The notes under the pieces: generated by a model
Database searches by the model: none
Told to the model about the DNA's origin: nothing
Seen by the model: the letters and a program-made list of their open reading frames with translations, nothing else
Assembly (NCBI RefSeq): GCF_001625305.1
Contig: NW_017803824.1
Coordinates: 2,568,960 to 2,632,959, forward strand
Reading direction: 5' to 3'
DNA length: 64,000 nucleotides
From: Branchiostoma belcheri
Lineage: Eukaryota > Chordata > Leptocardii > Amphioxiformes > Branchiostomatidae
Part shown: positions 63,212-64,000 of the stretch, piece by piece
How positions within the stretch are numbered: position 1 is the stretch's first letter
Layout: each line of letters opens with the position of its first letter
Translations under genes and position numbers: made by a program

Positions 63212-64000
63212 GTAAGCATGAGCAAATTTTGTCACTAAAATTTTCTTTTAATAATCAATATGTATGTTTTGTTTGATCATGTCATGACAAGCTTGAGAAA
63301 ATTTTGTGTCATTGAAAAAACCTTTCAGTAACCAATGTATGTCTTGTTTGATCATATCATGAGGCACTAGTGGGTTATCAATTATTGATCAAAGAAATGT
63401 AAACCTTACCTTTACCCAGGATACGTTTCCCACGATGAATGTTTACCCACGATTTGACCCGATAAATTTGCTGAACCACATGTATACTTGTGTGATCTCT
63501 CAAATCAATTCATCAACATGTCCTAGCATTAGCAGCTGGACTACAATCATGGTGTCACTCAAACTCCTTTGTTGACTGAGGAAAATAGTAAAAGTTGTCC
63601 TTATTGGACCTTCTATGTCTTCCTAAAGTCCGCTGAAAAAGTCTTCATCCTACTTGGCTAACTTTTGCCATTTTCACAGTCACCAAAATTGACAGGTCTT
63701 AGATCTTGTGCATGTGGTTACTGACCAGTGTAATCGCGCATTCTCTTTTTAGCGAACGCCCACGAAAGCCCAAAAATTGTCGCACGAATCTTAAATTTTT
63801 TTGGGTGGTCATGTCCAGAGTGTGCTCCCGCGTGTCCATGCCAAGTTTGAAGCGAATCCATCGAGCCGAACTTAAATAAATCGAAATTTACTGGGTTTTT
63901 CTCTTCTTGGCGAACGCCCACTTTACTTCCGGGTTCGCTGCGAACGCCCACTACTCTTTGCAAAATTTCGGCCCTCGCGCAACGCCGGCAAAATCCACCA
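63212..64000. other. Intron with unassigned repeat at its right end
   Basis: Intronic sequence after the signal-peptide exon. From about 63750 to the window edge the sequence becomes G/C-rich and the word GCGAACGCCCAC occurs three times (63752, 63909 and 63939 areas). This looks like part of a repeated element cut by the window edge; its family is not recognised. Confidence 0.35.

Overview
The window is nuclear DNA of an invertebrate animal, most likely an amphioxus (Branchiostoma) or a close deuterostome relative. This rests on intron-rich genes with canonical GT/AG splice sites, proteins that align along their length with vertebrate orthologues as I recall them, introns of a few hundred bases packed with small fold-back DNA elements, and frequent TACATGTA-like words. 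No bacterial or organellar features were seen. The species is inferred; no database was consulted. Exon structures were built by hand from reading frame, splice sites and phase, and every internal junction keeps frame.

Layout, left to right: a CCDC158-like coiled-coil gene (minus, 3' end off the left edge, 26 coding exons, start at 16650); a secreted HHIP-like / soluble sugar-dehydrogenase-fold protein (plus, 19083-23709); an SLC36 proton-coupled amino-acid transporter (minus, 26372-31306); a 5'-truncated LINE (33475-35390) in the putative 5' UTR intron of SLC36; Rab escort protein CHM/REP (plus, 35926-42751); the V-ATPase 16-kDa proteolipid ATP6V0C (minus, 45526-49511); the ribosome-biogenesis WD-repeat protein PWP2 (plus, 49950-58746); mitochondrial ribosomal protein MRPL22 (minus, 59103-61412); and the first coding exon of an unidentified secreted or membrane protein (plus, 63097-63211, continuing off the right edge).

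The eight genes alternate strictly in strand (- + - + - + - +), so every promoter faces another promoter and every 3' end faces another 3' end. The ATP6V0C/PWP2 pair (438 bp between start codons, with two YY1-type ATGG motifs) and the SLC36/CHM pair look like bidirectional promoters. The genes are mostly housekeeping (vesicle traffic, proton pump, amino-acid export, ribosome assembly, mitochondrial translation) and do not form an operon or a single pathway.

Between and inside genes the DNA is full of small elements: at least eight inverted-repeat (MITE-like) elements, one carrying a fragment of a Harbinger-type Myb/SANT gene; two copies of one tRNA-derived SINE family; two LINE pieces; and a set of local tandem duplications that cover exon/intron boundaries in CCDC158, SLC36 and PWP2. 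I saw no CRISPR array, no functional tRNA or rRNA gene, and no convincing new multi-gene system.
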